From: Bemisia tabaci
Lineage: Eukaryota > Arthropoda > Insecta > Hemiptera > Aleyrodidae
Assembly: GCF_918797505.1 (NCBI RefSeq)
Contig: NC_092799.1
Span: 30,268,597-30,332,596, forward strand
DNA length: 64,000 bases
Reading direction: 5' to 3'
Part shown: positions 62,501 to 64,000 of the stretch, piece by piece
Layout: the number at the start of each line of letters is the position of its first letter
Numbering within the stretch: position 1 is the stretch's first letter
Made by a program: the position numbers and the translations under genes
The notes under the pieces: model-generated
What the model was told of the DNA's origin: nothing
Database searches by the model: none
Seen by the model: only the letters and a program-made list of their open reading frames with translations

Positions 62501-64000
62501 TTCTACAGGTTTTTAATTATCATGATTGCCTGCTTTTCAATTCCTTGTTTAAACTTACTATTTTGCAAAATTGCCTGTTTAAAATAAGTACACATTTTTT
62601 TTTAAAAAAAATAAAAATGAAGTACGTAACAACTTTAATTTACTACCGGAGACTTCGACAAAATAGTAGCTGTGGCTTACTCTCACATTAGACATTTCAT
62701 TTTTTTTCTTGTCAGATGCTTGTGTGATGGTTTTCTATTTTGAGGAGCAAAAATCGGAACTCTTAAGGAATTTTATCCAATTGATCATGCTAAACTCACC
62801 TTCTGCTTTAAACAAGGTTGAATAAATGCTGCTCTTTACACTTCTCTCACTAAGCAGATAAAACAACCGTTTTACTTAGGTTAAAAATATGATACTTTCA
62901 TAATAAACAAATCGTCACCTTACTATACGTCAAGTTGAGTAAGATTTTAATATGGATAATTATGACAGGATTATTATTCTTTTTAAATTCAATAGATTCT
63001 TAGCGACAGTGAAGTCAGGAGAAATCTGGTAGCTCAGATAGCTTGCCTCAATGATCCTCTTCTACAGAGGAGTAAAGTCCTTCTTTTGCTAATTCTGATA
63101 TGACAACAGGAATTGAAGAATTAAAAATTGTATTTTAAATTAGAAAAAGAAACAGATGAATGATCAGAACTAAAACTATTAACACTACATTTACACATTT
63201 TAAATACAAAATACAAACAACAATGTTTGAATGCTCTGATAGGGAAGGGAAAAATTAAAAACAAAAAAATAAGATTGCACAAACAAACTGAAGATATACA
63301 AGAGGGAAAAGAAGCAGAAAACAAAAGATGCAGAAAAACTAACTGAGTACGAGTGAATTATTCATGAAAGGTTTTTGTTCACGAAGAACTTCTCATAAAA
63401 AAATAAACTGATACATAACTTTGGTTAACTGTCATCGGAAGAGTGAAAAAATATGAATGAAGCAGAGCCCATTCGACAAAAATATTGAGAAAAAGACAAA
63501 AATGCGGTCAGTTTAATTCAACAACTGAGTTAATATACATGTTATGAACGGAGTAATGAGTAAGGCACTCACTAAGAGGCCTCTTCTTTAATGAACTATT
63601 TTCCGATTACTTTCAAATAAAAGTATGAGAGAAAATGGAACATTTTAAAGGCACTTTGAGGAGAGATATTTAGAAATTTGGACACTATAATGCATGGAAC
63701 AGAATTAGTTACAAATTAAGGTTTCAGAGTAAATGAAGAATGGGGAGATCAATAGTAGAAATACACAATAATGACATTGAAGGCAAAATTGTGTAATTCA
63801 TTTCATAATTTGAAAATAGAGAGGGAAAATTAGTTAGAACTCTTTTGAACTTGAAAATGATTGTGCATCACAGACCATCAGAGAAATTTCATTGAAGCTC
63901 TGTTGAAAAATCTTCCAAACAAATCTATTTAAAGTTACTTGCTGTGTGAAAATTATATTTTACGATTTGCCTCACGGTCAAATGTAAAGTGGGACTTCAT
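59575..64000. other. Upstream or intron region of the zinc-finger gene
   Basis: About 4.4 kb of AT-rich sequence, with no open frame or repeat I can support. It may hold an intron and noncoding first exon of the zinc-finger gene. Confidence 0.4.

Overview
This is a eukaryotic, AT-rich nuclear window. It has split genes with GT-AG introns, dense short inverted-repeat transposons and a satellite array. The recognised genes (hydroxymethylbilane synthase, a 172-aa TCTP, a nucleolin-like multi-RRM protein, a C2H2 zinc-finger protein) are animal genes. Intron sizes and repeat content suggest an arthropod, and my guess is a hemipteran insect such as a whitefly; species is not proven by anything I can see.

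Region 1 (1 to about 20,456) is one large palindromic structure. A tandem array of about 175-bp satellite units (1-3262) leads into 3.9 kb of non-satellite DNA (3263-7187), then a 2,994-bp unpaired centre (7188-10181). The same 3.9 kb follows in reverse complement (10182-14107), then the satellite in reverse orientation (14108-20456). Base x pairs with base 17369-x almost without indels, all the way to base 1, so the left arm continues outside the window. Each arm carries a polypurine tract, a TCGATCGA-rich repeat, a dispersed MITE copy and a possible two-exon 69-aa gene. No transposase was recognised. The layout resembles a giant foldback-type element or a recent inverted duplication; an assembly error must be excluded.

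Region 2 (20,457-30,151) holds a possible GATA-motif-rich upstream region and a seven-exon hydroxymethylbilane synthase gene (+). Its introns contain a TTAA-flanked foldback, a 906-bp element with repeated TATCACAAGCGCCA motifs, and a 594-bp foldback. Region 3 (30,152-38,695) is an intergenic stretch with MITEs, then a complete five-exon TCTP gene (+) with a pyrimidine tract just upstream.

Region 4 (41,480-52,096) is a seven-exon, 624-aa nucleolin-like gene (-) with an acidic domain, tandem RRM-like units and a lysine-rich tail. Its last three RRMs are each encoded by an exon pair with the same intron phases. Region 5 (52,097-64,000) holds further MITEs, a candidate 52-aa secreted peptide (-, 56,578-56,736) and the last coding exon of a two-finger C2H2 protein (-, 58,748-59,574). 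I found no coding sequence in 59,575-64,000.

The four main genes (heme synthesis, growth-related calcium/tubulin-binding protein, nucleolar RNA binding, putative transcription factor) are housekeeping-type neighbours with no obvious shared pathway.
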